Below, piece after piece: positions 1 through 9,573 of a DNA stretch of 48,266 nucleotides. The stretch spans positions 94,990 to 143,255 of the forward strand of contig DYSW01000003.1 of the NCBI GenBank assembly GCA_020726285.1, given 5' to 3'. Made by a program: the position numbers and the translations under genes. The stretch is from Melioribacter roseus (GTDB taxonomy: Bacteria; Bacteroidota; Ignavibacteria; Ignavibacteriales; Melioribacteraceae). The notes under the pieces were generated by a model. The model did not search any database. It saw only the letters and a list, made by a program, of their open reading frames with translations, and was not told the DNA's origin. Numbering within the stretch: the first letter of the stretch is position 1; each line of letters starts with the position of its first letter.

Positions 1-462
1 ATTTACAGCAAGAAAACTCAGTTTTGCAAATTTACTTGATAGAGAATCTGCAACATCAAATTTATATCTGTACCAAATTCCGTCGTCGTATCTTTCAGGA
101 ACAGTTGGGAAAGTGTGCATTGTGTTTTCAACTGCTGGAATTGATTTCGGTTCAAGTGCTGAATCGTCATAATCAACTTGCCAAAGTGGTTCGTTATTTT
201 GGATTGTTTGTATAGTTGCTTCGGTTCGTTCGGATAATGTTAAATCGGGTGTAGAAGTAAACCGCAATTTTTTCCATTCACCACGCAAATCAAGAATTGT
301 GCGATTTTGTTTTTCGAACGATGGAAGTGGCATTCCATTCTGAAAAGGAATTTCAACTCCATTTATTGTTTGCAAATCAAGAGTTTTTTGTAATGTCGCT
401 GTGTTTTGTGCCAACAAATTTGAAAATACAAAAAACAGAAGAATTGTAATAGTTTTTCTCAT
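1..462 (-). CDS. Secreted glycoside hydrolase family 2-like protein, N-terminal fragment
   Basis: The gene runs off the left edge of the window. The ATG at 462 is preceded by a GGAG ribosome site and opens 154 codons. The product starts with a signal peptide (MRKTITILLFFVFSNLLA, cleavage before QN). It continues with an LDLRGEWKKL segment near residue 55 and a DDGIWYRYKFDV segment near residue 130. These resemble the start of the family 2 sugar-binding jelly-roll domain of beta-galactosidases and beta-glucuronidases (a 'dLnGeW' strand, then 'G.aWYrr.F'). The catalytic barrel is outside the window, so the substrate cannot be named. The sugar transporter gene just upstream on the same strand fits a carbohydrate-use locus. 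Family assignment is probable, activity unknown. Confidence 0.6.
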   Translation of the reverse strand, partial: MRKTITILLFFVFSNLLAQNTATLQKTLDLQTINGVEIPFQNGMPLPSFEKQNRTILDLRGEWKKLRFTSTPDLTLSERTEATIQTIQNNEPLWQVDYDDSALEPKSIPAVENTMHTFPTVPERYDDGIWYRYKFDVADSLSSKFAKLSFLAVN

Positions 463-504
463 CTCTACTCCAAGAATATATTTAGTAATTATTTAAAATT
501 AATG

Positions 505-1986
505 TCAATCATCAACTCTTACTACAAGAATTGATGCCAACAACATTGATGTTCCGCCAATAATTAATGCTGAAATTGCTTCTCCAGCAAAAACATTTTT
601 TACAACAAAACCAAGAATTGAAGCTGCAGTAATTTGAGGTAAAACAATGAAGAAGTTAAAAATACCCATATAAACACCTAATTTTTTCTGCGGAAGTGAA
701 CCAGTTAAAATTGCATAAGGCATTGCAAGAATTGATGCCCACGCTAAGCCAATTCCCAATTCTGAAATCATCAGCATTTTTGGGTCGGTGATAAAATAAA
801 AAGAAATTAAGCCAATTGCACCAGCTATTAAACTAATAGAATGGACAATTTTCCGTGAATATTTTTTTGCTAAAAACATTAACACAAATGCCATTATGGC
901 TGCAAAACCGTTGTAAACTGACATTAGAATTCCAACCCAATTTGCTCCTTCATTATAAAGGACAGATTTTGTGTCAGTTGCTCCATAAATATGATGTGTA
1001 ACAGCTGGCGTTGTGTAAATCCACATTGCAAAAAGTGCAAACCAAGAAAAAAATTGCACGACTGCAAGTTGTTTCATTGTTTTTGGCATTTGATACAAAT
1101 CAGTCAAAATTTCTATGAAAGCATTCTCGGATTTTTTCAGATTCACCATAATACTTGCTAAAATCTGAAGAAATCCAAATCCCATTATACTCCAAAATAG
1201 AAGTTTTAATCCATAGTCAAGTGTGAAAAATTGCTGCGAAATAAAAAAGAAATAAGCTCCAGAAATCATCCAAATTATTCCTTTATTTAAGAAATTAGGA
1301 ATTCCTTTTTCGCGACTATCTTCTGATTTTACTTTTTCAGATTGTTCGAATGATTCCAATTCTTTTGGGGAATATTCTTTTGTAGAAAAAATGGTGTAAA
1401 GAATAGATAGAAGAAAAACTGCTCCGCCAAAATAGAAAGAATATTTAACCGATTGTGGAATTTCATTTTCAGCAGCAACATTCGAAATTCCCAACCAATT
1501 TGTAAGAATATACGGCAATGCTGAAGCAATTACTGCTCCCATTCCAATAAAGAAAGATTGCATCGAAAAGCCAATTGTTCGCTGTTCGTCGGGTAAATTA
1601 TCACCAACAAAAGCTCGAAAAGGTTCCATTGTAATATTAATTGAACCATCCATCATCCAAAGCATTCCAGCTGCAATCCACAGAGTTGGTGAATTTGGTA
1701 TAATCAGAATTGCAATTGATGATAAAATCGCTCCAACTAAAAAATACGGTCGTCTTCTTCCTAATTTTCCCCAAGTATTATCGCTCATATATCCAATAAT
1801 TGGCTGAATAATTAAACCCGTAAATGGTGCGGCAATCCAAAGAATAGGAATATCATCAATATTAGCTCCAAGTGTTTCAAAAATTCGGCTTACATTAGCA
1901 TTTTGCAAAGCAAATCCAAATTGTAAACCAAAAAAACCAAAACTCATATTCCAAATTTGCCAGAACGATAGGGACGGTTTTTTCAT
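505..1986 (-). CDS. MFS sugar transporter of the GPH/SLC45-like type
   Basis: A 493-residue inner-membrane protein with about 12 hydrophobic segments, the usual size of a major facilitator transporter. The loop after the second segment carries GRRRPYF (residues 76-82), preceded by QPIIGYMSDNTWG. This is the signature loop of the sucrose/maltose-type GPH and SLC45 transporters, which usually import di- or oligosaccharides with a cation. A hydrophilic insertion of about 35 residues near 203-238 looks like the central cytoplasmic loop. The start is an ATG behind AAGGAAAAAGC. It lies 42 bp upstream of the family 2 hydrolase-like gene on the same strand, so the two probably form an import-and-hydrolysis pair. 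The transported sugar is not deducible. Confidence 0.8.
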   Translation of the reverse strand: MKKPSLSFWQIWNMSFGFFGLQFGFALQNANVSRIFETLGANIDDIPILWIAAPFTGLIIQPIIGYMSDNTWGKLGRRRPYFLVGAILSSIAILIIPNSPTLWIAAGMLWMMDGSINITMEPFRAFVGDNLPDEQRTIGFSMQSFFIGMGAVIASALPYILTNWLGISNVAAENEIPQSVKYSFYFGGAVFLLSILYTIFSTKEYSPKELESFEQSEKVKSEDSREKGIPNFLNKGIIWMISGAYFFFISQQFFTLDYGLKLLFWSIMGFGFLQILASIMVNLKKSENAFIEILTDLYQMPKTMKQLAVVQFFSWFALFAMWIYTTPAVTHHIYGATDTKSVLYNEGANWVGILMSVYNGFAAIMAFVLMFLAKKYSRKIVHSISLIAGAIGLISFYFITDPKMLMISELGIGLAWASILAMPYAILTGSLPQKKLGVYMGIFNFFIVLPQITAASILGFVVKNVFAGEAISALIIGGTSMLLASILVVRVDD

Positions 1987-2215
1987 GCTTTTTCCTTAAA
2001 TAATGTGGGTAAAAATAAGAAAATTTCAATTTCCAATTGAATAATATGTATTTGAAAAGATTGGAATTATTAACATGTAAGTACTAATATATTTCAAGAT
2101 TTGTCTTCAACAAAAAGTTAAACTACAAAAAAAATATGTTATGTATAATTTACAGATGGATTTTTCATTCTTTTTCGTTAATTATTGAGTTCAAAAAATG
2201 AAAGTTCAAATTCTG

Positions 2216-2779
2216 ATGAAAATTGTAATAATTGATAATTATGATTCGTTTACATACAATCTATTTCAATATTTTAAGCATTTTAAGAATGATGTAATTG
2301 TTGTTAAAAACAATGAAGTCGATTGCGATTCAGATATAATTAAATTTGCCGATAAACTTGTCTTTTCTCCGGGACCTGGGAAACCAAATGAATCTGGAAA
2401 TACTTTCTCGATTTTGGATAATTACAAAGCTTCAAAATCAATTTTAGGAGTTTGTTTGGGTCATCAGATAATTGCAGAATATTTTGGGGCAAAAATTGAA
2501 CAACTCGAAAATCCTTTACACGGAAAAGCTAAACAGATAATCCATAACGGACAAATCTATACCAGATTAAAACAAAATACAGTTGTTGGACTTTATCATT
2601 CTTTATTTGTATCGAAATTGAATTTTCCGAATGATTTAATAATTGAATCTGAAACTGAATCTGGAATAATTATGGGAATTTGTCATAAAAAATATGATTT
2701 GGTTGGTGTGCAATTTCATCCTGAATCTATTTTAACTGAAAATGGTTTGGAAATGATAAAAAATTGGATATCAAATTGA
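2216..2779 (+). CDS. pabA: Aminodeoxychorismate/anthranilate synthase glutamine amidotransferase
   Basis: Class I glutamine amidotransferase of about 187 residues. It releases ammonia from glutamine for the chorismate-using partner. The protein opens with MKIVIIDNYDSFTYNL, the usual start of PabA/TrpG. The catalytic Cys is in GVCLGHQ (residue 80) and the His/Glu pair is in HPES (168 and 170). An ATG 18 bp upstream at 2198 would add MKVQIL; neither start has a clear ribosome site, and the internal one was preferred because it fits the family. The gene overlaps the fused pabB-pabC gene that follows, so its job here is p-aminobenzoate synthesis for folate. In some bacteria the same subunit also serves anthranilate synthase. 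Confidence 0.9.
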   Translation: MKIVIIDNYDSFTYNLFQYFKHFKNDVIVVKNNEVDCDSDIIKFADKLVFSPGPGKPNESGNTFSILDNYKASKSILGVCLGHQIIAEYFGAKIEQLENPLHGKAKQIIHNGQIYTRLKQNTVVGLYHSLFVSKLNFPNDLIIESETESGIIMGICHKKYDLVGVQFHPESILTENGLEMIKNWISN

Positions 2780-4548
2780 TTTTATTAACTGAAATTTTAG
2801 AGAAAATTGAGAAAAAAATCGGGAATGCACTTTTTTATTCCCAAAAAAAAGGGAAGTATTTAAGTGCAATTTATTGTGAAAATCCATATAGAATTGTAAA
2901 AGCAAACACAAAATCTGAAGTAATTGAGCTGATAAGCGAATTAGATTTTATTCAAGAATCTGACGAATTTGCAATTGTTCAAATTCCTTATGAAATTGGA
3001 TTTTTCCTAAATCCAATTAATATTCCAAATGAATTAGAAATTGAATCTTTGCAAATAAATTTCTACAAAAAGGAAAATGTGTTCGAATTTGATGAAAATG
3101 AGATTTCTTTTGAAGGAATTGGTGAACTTATTAACATAAATCGGCAAATTAGCAATTTTCATCTTCCAACAGATAACGATAAATACACAGAAAATATTCA
3201 AAAAATAAAAAGACATCTGAAAGAAGGAAACACGTATCAAATTAATTACACTGAAATTGGTGAATTTGATTTCAACGGAAATATGAAATCACTTTTTGCT
3301 AATGGAATTTTTAAGCAATCGGCTGAATATTGTTCAATTATAAACAACGAGAGTGAATTTGTTATTTCATTTTCACCGGAATTGTTTTTTAGTACGGATT
3401 TTTCCCAAATTTTTGTAAAACCTATGAAAGGAACATTTCCCCGAAATAAAAATGTTTTGATAGATGAAAAGAATAAATCAGAAAATGTGATGATAGTTGA
3501 TTTATTGAGAAATGATTTAGGTAAAATTGCAAAAATTAACTCTGTGAAAATCCAAAATTTATTTGAATTGGAAGAATATGAAACACTATTTCAGCTTACT
3601 TCAACAATTTCTGCGAAACTTATAAAACCAAGCATTTCTGAGATTATATTCAATTTATTTCCGTCGGGTTCAATAACTGGTGCTCCGAAAATCAGTTCGA
3701 TGAAAATAATAAGTGAAATTGAAAATAAATCACGTGGAATTTATACTGGCGGAATAGGTTTTGTGCGAAAGAGAAAATCAATATTTAACGTTTCAATCAG
3801 AACTGCTGTAATTAGCAAAGAAACAAAAAAAGGGAAGTTTGGATTAGGAAGCGGAATAGTTTGGGATAGTATTTCTAATTTAGAATACGATGAAGTTCTA
3901 TTAAAAGGTAAATTTCTTACTGAAAGAACATTTTATTTCGAGCTGTTGGAAGCAATATTATTCGAAAATGGTGAATATTTTTTACTCTCAGAACATTTGA
4001 ATAGAATGCAAAAAAGTAGCAAGGAATTCTTATTTAATTTTAATGTTGATAAAATTCTATCAAAAATTAATGAGTTGAAATTGAATTTTACGTCAGATAA
4101 AAAATATAAAGTTAGAATAATGATGAATAAATGGGGAGAAATTCGAACAGAATTTTCAGAAATTGAAGAAAATCCACACGAAATTCGCGGAAAAATTAAA
4201 ATTTGTGCATCTGAAAGAAATTTCACCTTATTCCAACACAAAACAACTTTTCGTCCTTGGGAAAAAATCTACGTAAGAAATAAAAATCTTGGATTTGTAG
4301 AAACAATTTTTGTAGATAAAAACGGGTTTTTACTCGAAGGTGCAATCTCGAATATAATCTTAAAGAAAAACGGGAAATATTATACTCCCGAAGCCAAAAA
4401 TATTCTAAATGGGATTTATCTAAATCATTTTATGAAAAACGAGAATGTTGAAAAACTTAAAATTCATAAATCTGAACTTGTTAATTTTGATGAGATATTT
4501 ATATGCAATTCAGTCAGAAAAATGCAAAAAGTGAACATTATTGAATAA
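2776..4548 (+). CDS. pabBC: Fused aminodeoxychorismate synthase component I and aminodeoxychorismate lyase
   Basis: One 590-residue chain carries two consecutive steps of p-aminobenzoate synthesis. Residues 1 to about 380 are a chorismate-binding domain with GNTYQINYTE, MIVDLLRNDL and GSITGAPKI. The motif PMKGTFPR supplies Lys218, the nucleophile that marks PabB; anthranilate synthase has Ala there (PIAGT). Residues from about 385 are a class IV aminotransferase-fold lyase (PabC) with the PLP lysine in HKTTFR (Lys489) and a late GFLLEGAISNI motif. No ATG occurs before about codon 170, so a TTG start is needed. The TTG at 2776 overlaps the pabA stop (TTGA), which suggests translational coupling; a second TTG lies at 2764. 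The product supplies p-aminobenzoate for folate. Confidence 0.88.
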   Translation: MILLTEILEKIEKKIGNALFYSQKKGKYLSAIYCENPYRIVKANTKSEVIELISELDFIQESDEFAIVQIPYEIGFFLNPINIPNELEIESLQINFYKKENVFEFDENEISFEGIGELININRQISNFHLPTDNDKYTENIQKIKRHLKEGNTYQINYTEIGEFDFNGNMKSLFANGIFKQSAEYCSIINNESEFVISFSPELFFSTDFSQIFVKPMKGTFPRNKNVLIDEKNKSENVMIVDLLRNDLGKIAKINSVKIQNLFELEEYETLFQLTSTISAKLIKPSISEIIFNLFPSGSITGAPKISSMKIISEIENKSRGIYTGGIGFVRKRKSIFNVSIRTAVISKETKKGKFGLGSGIVWDSISNLEYDEVLLKGKFLTERTFYFELLEAILFENGEYFLLSEHLNRMQKSSKEFLFNFNVDKILSKINELKLNFTSDKKYKVRIMMNKWGEIRTEFSEIEENPHEIRGKIKICASERNFTLFQHKTTFRPWEKIYVRNKNLGFVETIFVDKNGFLLEGAISNIILKKNGKYYTPEAKNILNGIYLNHFMKNENVEKLKIHKSELVNFDEIFICNSVRKMQKVNIIE

Positions 4549-4625
4549 TAAATAGCATTCCTACTAAATATTTAACACTGTGTAGCGAATCATTTTTTAT
4601 CTTTCCTTAAAAAAAAAGAGAAATT

Positions 4626-5642
4626 ATGAAAATTGGAATTTTAACAGCTGGCGGAGATTGTCCCGGAATAAATGCTGCAATCCGAAGCGTTGGAAAAACG
4701 GCAATTTTGAATTATGGAATGGAAGTATGCGGAATTTCAGATGGTTTTAGAGGATTATTGACAAAGAAAATTACATCAATAAATGAAGAAATTTTATCGG
4801 GATTATTAACACTTGGTGGAACAATTCTTGGGACTTCACGTGAAAAACCATTCCAAAAATCGGATATTGACGAGCATGATAAACCACAGATTATCAAAGA
4901 GAATTACAAAAAACTTGGTTTTGATGCTCTTGTTATAATTGGTGGAAATGGAACAATGAAAACTGCTCAATTACTTCAGGAAGAAGGAATAAACGTTGTG
5001 GGAATTCCTAAAACAATTGATAATGATGTTTGGGGAACTGATATTACATTCGGATTTGACACTGCATTTTCTATTGCGACTGATGCGATAGATAGACTTC
5101 ACACAACTGCAAACTCGCATAATAGAATTATGATAATTGAGGTTATGGGACATAACGCTGGTTGGATTGCACTTTATTCTGGAATTGCAGGCGGAGGAGA
5201 TGCAATTTTAATTCCCGAACTTGGCTATAATGAGAATGATTTAGCCGAATTTCTTATTGAAAGAGATAAATCGAACAAAAAATATTCTATTGTAGTTGTT
5301 GCTGAAGGTCTAAAATTGCCGGAAAGTAAAAAATCGCCAGGAAGATATTTTGCAAAAAGAATTCGTACAATTACTGGTTTAGAAACTCGCGAAACAATTC
5401 TTGGATATGTACAAAGAGGTGGAACTCCAACTCCAACAGACAGAGTTTTAGCAACAAGATACGGTTCTGCCGCTGTTGATTTGTTAGTTGAGGGTAATTT
5501 TGGGAAAATGGTTGCTCTTAAAAATGATAAAATTGTTCCAATTGATTTGAAAGAAGTCGCTGGGAAAATAAAGGTAGTTAGTAAAAACCATCCGTTAATA
5601 AAAAAATCTAAAGGAATTGGCATTTTTTTAGGGAGTAAATAA
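4626..5642 (+). CDS. pfkA: 6-phosphofructokinase with a mixed ATP/PPi-type signature
   Basis: Phosphorylates fructose 6-phosphate to fructose 1,6-bisphosphate in glycolysis, using ATP or pyrophosphate. The 338-residue length is normal for the PfkA family. MKIGILTAGGDCPGINAAIR is the nucleotide/phosphate-binding start, PKTIDND (128-134) holds the catalytic Asp, and MGHNAGW (174-180) and ETRETILGYVQRGG bind substrate. Residue 109 of GGNGT is Gly, as in ATP enzymes, while Lys129 of PKTIDND is the residue typical of PPi enzymes. The G plus K combination is the 'group III' pattern, whose members differ in donor. The gene overlaps ppk1 by one base (TAATG), linking it to polyphosphate metabolism. 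Confidence 0.92.
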   Translation: MKIGILTAGGDCPGINAAIRSVGKTAILNYGMEVCGISDGFRGLLTKKITSINEEILSGLLTLGGTILGTSREKPFQKSDIDEHDKPQIIKENYKKLGFDALVIIGGNGTMKTAQLLQEEGINVVGIPKTIDNDVWGTDITFGFDTAFSIATDAIDRLHTTANSHNRIMIIEVMGHNAGWIALYSGIAGGGDAILIPELGYNENDLAEFLIERDKSNKKYSIVVVAEGLKLPESKKSPGRYFAKRIRTITGLETRETILGYVQRGGTPTPTDRVLATRYGSAAVDLLVEGNFGKMVALKNDKIVPIDLKEVAGKIKVVSKNHPLIKKSKGIGIFLGSK

Positions 5643-7687
5643 TGGAAAATTACATTCCAAAAGAAATAAGTTGGTTGTATTTTAATCAAAGAGTTTTACA
5701 AGAATCGATGGACCAAACTGTACCGCTTGCCGAAAGAGTAAAATATATTGGAATTTATTCAAATAACCTTGATGAATTTTACAGAGTTCGAGTTGCGGTT
5801 TTGAAAAGATTATCCAAATTGGGGAAAAATGCGGTTTCAATAATCGGTTATGATCCAAAGGAAACACTTGCTGAAATTCAAAAAATCACTAAGCAACTTG
5901 ACAAACAATTCCAGGAATCTCATTTAGTTTTGCTTGAAGATTTGAAATCAAAAAATATTTATTTTAAAAATGAGAAAGAACTTACACCTAAACAGACCGA
6001 ATTTGTAGAAAATTATTTTAATATGAATATTCGAGATAAATTAATTCCATTGATAATTACTAAAGAACTAAAATCAATTAGTCTGAATGATGGCGAAATT
6101 TATCTTGCTGTAGAACTTATCACCGAAAAAGAAGAAAATCTGTATTTTATTGTTGATATTCCAACAAAAATATTCCCTCGTTTTTTGATTTTACCTTCAG
6201 AAAACAATAAAAAGGAATTAATTTATCTTGATGATGTTGTACGATTGGGTTTACCTCAAATATTCAATTCATTTGAGCCAAAATTAATTGAAGCATATAC
6301 AATCAAAATTACAAAAGATGCCGAACTCGATATCGAAGAAGACGTTTCGGCAAGTTATTTGGATAAAATTTACGACAGTTTGAACAGAAGAAAACAAGCA
6401 AGTGCTGTCCGTCTTGTCCACGATAAAAATATGCCATCTGAATTCAGAAAGATTTTGATAAATTTGTTCCATTTTTCCAAAAATGATGCACTTGTTGCTG
6501 GCGGAAGATATCATAATTTCAAAGATTTTATGAAATTCCCAGCACTTTTTGAACAAAAAGATACAAATCCTATTTTTAATCAAATTCAGAAAAAAATATT
6601 TTTACAAAAGGGAAATATATTTGACAAGATATCTGAAAAGGATATTTTATTACATTTTCCATATCATCCTTTTTCGCATTTTATTGACTTACTTCGTGAA
6701 TCAGCAATTGACCCGCGAGTTCGTTCAATAAAAGTAACGCTTTATCGTTTGGGCGGAAATTCAAGTATTATAAAAACGTTGATTTATGCAGCCAAAAATG
6801 GTAAAAATGTAACAGCTGTAATTGAGTTACAAGCCCGTTTCGATGAAGTTCAGAATTTGGATTGGAGCGAACAACTTTCTAGTGAAGGTGTAAAAGTAAT
6901 TTTGGGTGTTCCGGGTTTGAAAGTTCATTCCAAACTTGTATTAATTACAAGAAAAGAAAGAGGAAAGGAAACAAAAATTGCTGCAATTGGAACCGGGAAT
7001 TTCAACGAAGATTCTTCAAAACTTTATACTGATTTTATCCTTTTAACCGGAGATAGAAAAATAACAAATGATGTAACGAAAGTGTTTGAATTTTTGAAAA
7101 GAAATTACAAAAAACCGCAATTTAATCATCTTGTTGTCTCTCCTTTTACAATGAGAAATAAAATTAGAACGCTAATTAAAAATGAAATTAAAAACGCTCA
7201 AAATAAAAGAAAAGCTTTTATTTATGTAAAATTGAATAATATGGATGATTATGAAATAATTGAATTACTTTATAAAGCATCACAAATGGGTGTAAAAGTA
7301 GTGCTATTAGTTCGCGGTATGTTTTCAATGGTAATTGGGCAGAAAAATGTTTCTGATAAAATTGAAGCACGTGGAATTATTGATAGATTTTTAGAACATT
7401 CCCGAAGTTATATTTTCTGCAATAATAATAATCCACAAGTATTTATTGGTTCTGCTGATTGGATGACAAGAAATATTGATCGCCGCGTGGAAGTAACGGT
7501 TCCTATTTATGCGAATGAGTTAAAAAAACAAATTATTGAAATATTTGAAATTCACAGAAAAGACAATACAAAATCACGAGATTATAGTATTTCAAATTTC
7601 AATAAGTATTTTACAAATGAAGATACATTTTGTAGAGCCCAAATTGAAGTACATAGATATTTATCGGAATCTGAAGAAAATTCGTAG
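5642..7687 (+). CDS. ppk1: Polyphosphate kinase 1
   Basis: Reversibly transfers the gamma-phosphate of ATP to inorganic polyphosphate. The 681-residue length is typical. It has the N-terminal segment ISWLYFNQRVLQE, the head domain to about residue 310, and two phospholipase D-like catalytic domains. The autophosphorylated histidine is His429 in GLKVHSKL and the second catalytic histidine is His586 in LEHSRSY; a GTGNFNEDSSKLYTD motif lies between them. Its start codon shares one base with the pfkA stop (TAATG), so translation is coupled to phosphofructokinase. That pairing is suggestive if the phosphofructokinase uses PPi, but this is inference. The transcript ends at the hairpin at 7711-7737. 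Confidence 0.95.
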   Translation: MENYIPKEISWLYFNQRVLQESMDQTVPLAERVKYIGIYSNNLDEFYRVRVAVLKRLSKLGKNAVSIIGYDPKETLAEIQKITKQLDKQFQESHLVLLEDLKSKNIYFKNEKELTPKQTEFVENYFNMNIRDKLIPLIITKELKSISLNDGEIYLAVELITEKEENLYFIVDIPTKIFPRFLILPSENNKKELIYLDDVVRLGLPQIFNSFEPKLIEAYTIKITKDAELDIEEDVSASYLDKIYDSLNRRKQASAVRLVHDKNMPSEFRKILINLFHFSKNDALVAGGRYHNFKDFMKFPALFEQKDTNPIFNQIQKKIFLQKGNIFDKISEKDILLHFPYHPFSHFIDLLRESAIDPRVRSIKVTLYRLGGNSSIIKTLIYAAKNGKNVTAVIELQARFDEVQNLDWSEQLSSEGVKVILGVPGLKVHSKLVLITRKERGKETKIAAIGTGNFNEDSSKLYTDFILLTGDRKITNDVTKVFEFLKRNYKKPQFNHLVVSPFTMRNKIRTLIKNEIKNAQNKRKAFIYVKLNNMDDYEIIELLYKASQMGVKVVLLVRGMFSMVIGQKNVSDKIEARGIIDRFLEHSRSYIFCNNNNPQVFIGSADWMTRNIDRRVEVTVPIYANELKKQIIEIFEIHRKDNTKSRDYSISNFNKYFTNEDTFCRAQIEVHRYLSESEENS

Positions 7688-7710
7688 AATAATTTATTAG
7701 TGTAATATAA

Positions 7711-7737
7711 AAAAGGTTGGGTAACCAACCTTTTTTA
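7711..7737. terminator. Bidirectional intrinsic terminator between ppk1 and ftcD
   Basis: The perfect inverted repeat AAAAGGTTGG-GTAA-CCAACCTTTT is followed by a T run on the plus strand and, because of its A-rich left arm, by a T run on the minus strand as well. It lies between two convergent genes, so it can terminate both. Confidence 0.9.
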
Positions 7738-7743
7738 TTAAAA

Positions 7744-9573
7744 TCATTTCATTTTGGAAAGAACAAGTTCATCAATTTCAGTAGTTAATTTTTCACTTTC
7801 TGATTTCAATATCTCGCATTTAGCACGCATTTTTGCTATAAAATCTTGGTCTTTAATATCTTTTAGATTTATTAAAACATTGTAAATTCCACCAATAACG
7901 CCAGTTTTTGCAATTTGTGCTCCAACACCAACATCAGTAATCGAATTTATATTCCCGAATTTAGCAACAACACCAGAAAGTTTCAGAATTTCTAAACTTA
8001 GTTCTGCAGTATTAAGAGGAACTAAAACTGCTTCTTTCAAACCTTGTTGCATCGCAATTTCTCTTACATGCTTTTCAGCATCGGTTTGTTGTGGTAAACG
8101 TTTTGCATCCATAAATGAATTAAATGCGTTTGTGTCATCATCTACAGCAACAAGAAGTAAATTTTTAATTGTTTGAGCTTTTTCAGCAACTTTAGTTAGA
8201 ATTTCATCGATATTTTCAGTCCCAAATTTGAAAGTAGTTAAATTACTTACCATCGAAATTAATGAAGCACCAAGTGAACCAGCGAGCGCCGCAATAGAAC
8301 CGCCGCCTGGAGCGGGCGATTCCCGAGAAACTTCGTCCATAAAATTGATTATTGTTTTAAAAACTAGTGCAGATTTATCATATTTCGGTAATCCAAGCAC
8401 GCGTTCTTCAATTACAAAATCAGATACATCGCGTAAACCAAGCGATTGAACAGCAGTTTCAATTATGTCTGTAATTGGAATTCCCGTTGATTTACCTTGT
8501 TTATTTAAGTAGTATTTACCTGTTTCATAAAGTGCTTTGAATGGAATCATTCCTACAATTTCACTTCCAGTTACAACAAGTCCGCGTTCAGCAGCTAAAA
8601 TTCGAGCTGCTTCCAAAACATCGTGAGTTGAGGTTACGTTAAAATCAGTTAAATTTATTGAGATTTGAGCACGGTCATATTTATCAACCATCCAACCAAT
8701 TGCTTTTGTATTTCTAAAAAGTCCAGGTTTTTTTACTGATTCCCCTACGGGTGAAAATGGATTGATAGAATTAAGTTTAAGTAGTTCAACCAAATCGTAA
8801 TTGTGTTCTTTTTTACAATGTTCAATTGTTTCTTCAATTGATTTTCCATCGAAATCGCAACTTCCGCACGGATAATTTCCCAATGTATATTTTAAGATTT
8901 TTCCGCCTTTGTGATAATATGGTTTTGAAACTGGACGACGAGCAGAACGTCCTTTTTCTCTTAATTCAAAAGCAATATCGGTAGCATAATTTTTTTCACG
9001 AGTGTTTAATGTTATATTGTATGCAATTAAGAATTCACGAACACCAATTACTGTTGCACCGGATTTTTTGTTAAACTCAGCTTTTCCAAAATCGGGCAAC
9101 CAATTTTCATCTTTCAGTTTTGCTTCCAAACCTTCATATTCTCCTTTACGAATTACTGCAAGATTTACTCTTTCAGTTTTTTGAGCAGATTTTTCGTAAA
9201 GATAAACGGGAATATTCAATTCTTCGGCAACTTTTTTTGCAACTCGTTTAGAGAGTTCAATTGTTTCTTCCATTTCTACTCCACTAACTGGAATAAACGG
9301 ACAAACATCTGTTGCTCCCATTCGAGGATGCGAACCTTTGTGTTTTGACATATCAATTAATTCGGAAGCTTTTTTAATAGCTAAAAATGAAGCAATTTCA
9401 ACATTTTCGGGTGAACCAATAAAAGTTACAACAGTTCGGTTCATATCAAAACCGGGGTCAACATCTAAAAGTTTTATCCCTTTTACACTTTCAATTTCAT
9501 GAGTTATTTTTTTAATTATCTCAGAATTTCTTCCTTCAGAAAAATTTGGGACACATTCAATTAGTCTTTCCAT
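7744..9573 (-). CDS. ftcD: Bifunctional glutamate formimidoyltransferase / formimidoyl-THF cyclodeaminase
   Basis: A 609-residue fusion that moves the formimino group of formiminoglutamate (from histidine breakdown) to tetrahydrofolate, then deaminates and cyclises it to methenyl-THF. Residues 1-180 are the transferase N-subdomain, with MERLIECVPNFSEGR and catalytic His82 in GSHPRMGATD. The second subdomain runs to about 390, and the cyclodeaminase from about 403 with ESPAPGGGS. Between the subdomains, residues 212-285 form an insertion with C236-x2-C239-x12-H252-x4-H257, a C2H2-like potential metal site. It is longer than the mammalian fusion (about 540 residues). A strong AAGGAG site precedes the ATG. 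No other histidine-degradation genes are in the window. The start overlaps the upstream lipoprotein gene by 17 bp. Confidence 0.93.
   Translation of the reverse strand: MERLIECVPNFSEGRNSEIIKKITHEIESVKGIKLLDVDPGFDMNRTVVTFIGSPENVEIASFLAIKKASELIDMSKHKGSHPRMGATDVCPFIPVSGVEMEETIELSKRVAKKVAEELNIPVYLYEKSAQKTERVNLAVIRKGEYEGLEAKLKDENWLPDFGKAEFNKKSGATVIGVREFLIAYNITLNTREKNYATDIAFELREKGRSARRPVSKPYYHKGGKILKYTLGNYPCGSCDFDGKSIEETIEHCKKEHNYDLVELLKLNSINPFSPVGESVKKPGLFRNTKAIGWMVDKYDRAQISINLTDFNVTSTHDVLEAARILAAERGLVVTGSEIVGMIPFKALYETGKYYLNKQGKSTGIPITDIIETAVQSLGLRDVSDFVIEERVLGLPKYDKSALVFKTIINFMDEVSRESPAPGGGSIAALAGSLGASLISMVSNLTTFKFGTENIDEILTKVAEKAQTIKNLLLVAVDDDTNAFNSFMDAKRLPQQTDAEKHVREIAMQQGLKEAVLVPLNTAELSLEILKLSGVVAKFGNINSITDVGVGAQIAKTGVIGGIYNVLINLKDIKDQDFIAKMRAKCEILKSESEKLTTEIDELVLSKMK

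Noticed and set aside
5225-5689. A 154-residue minus-strand frame opposite pfkA
   Set aside because: Antisense shadow of a conserved enzyme gene; no motifs.
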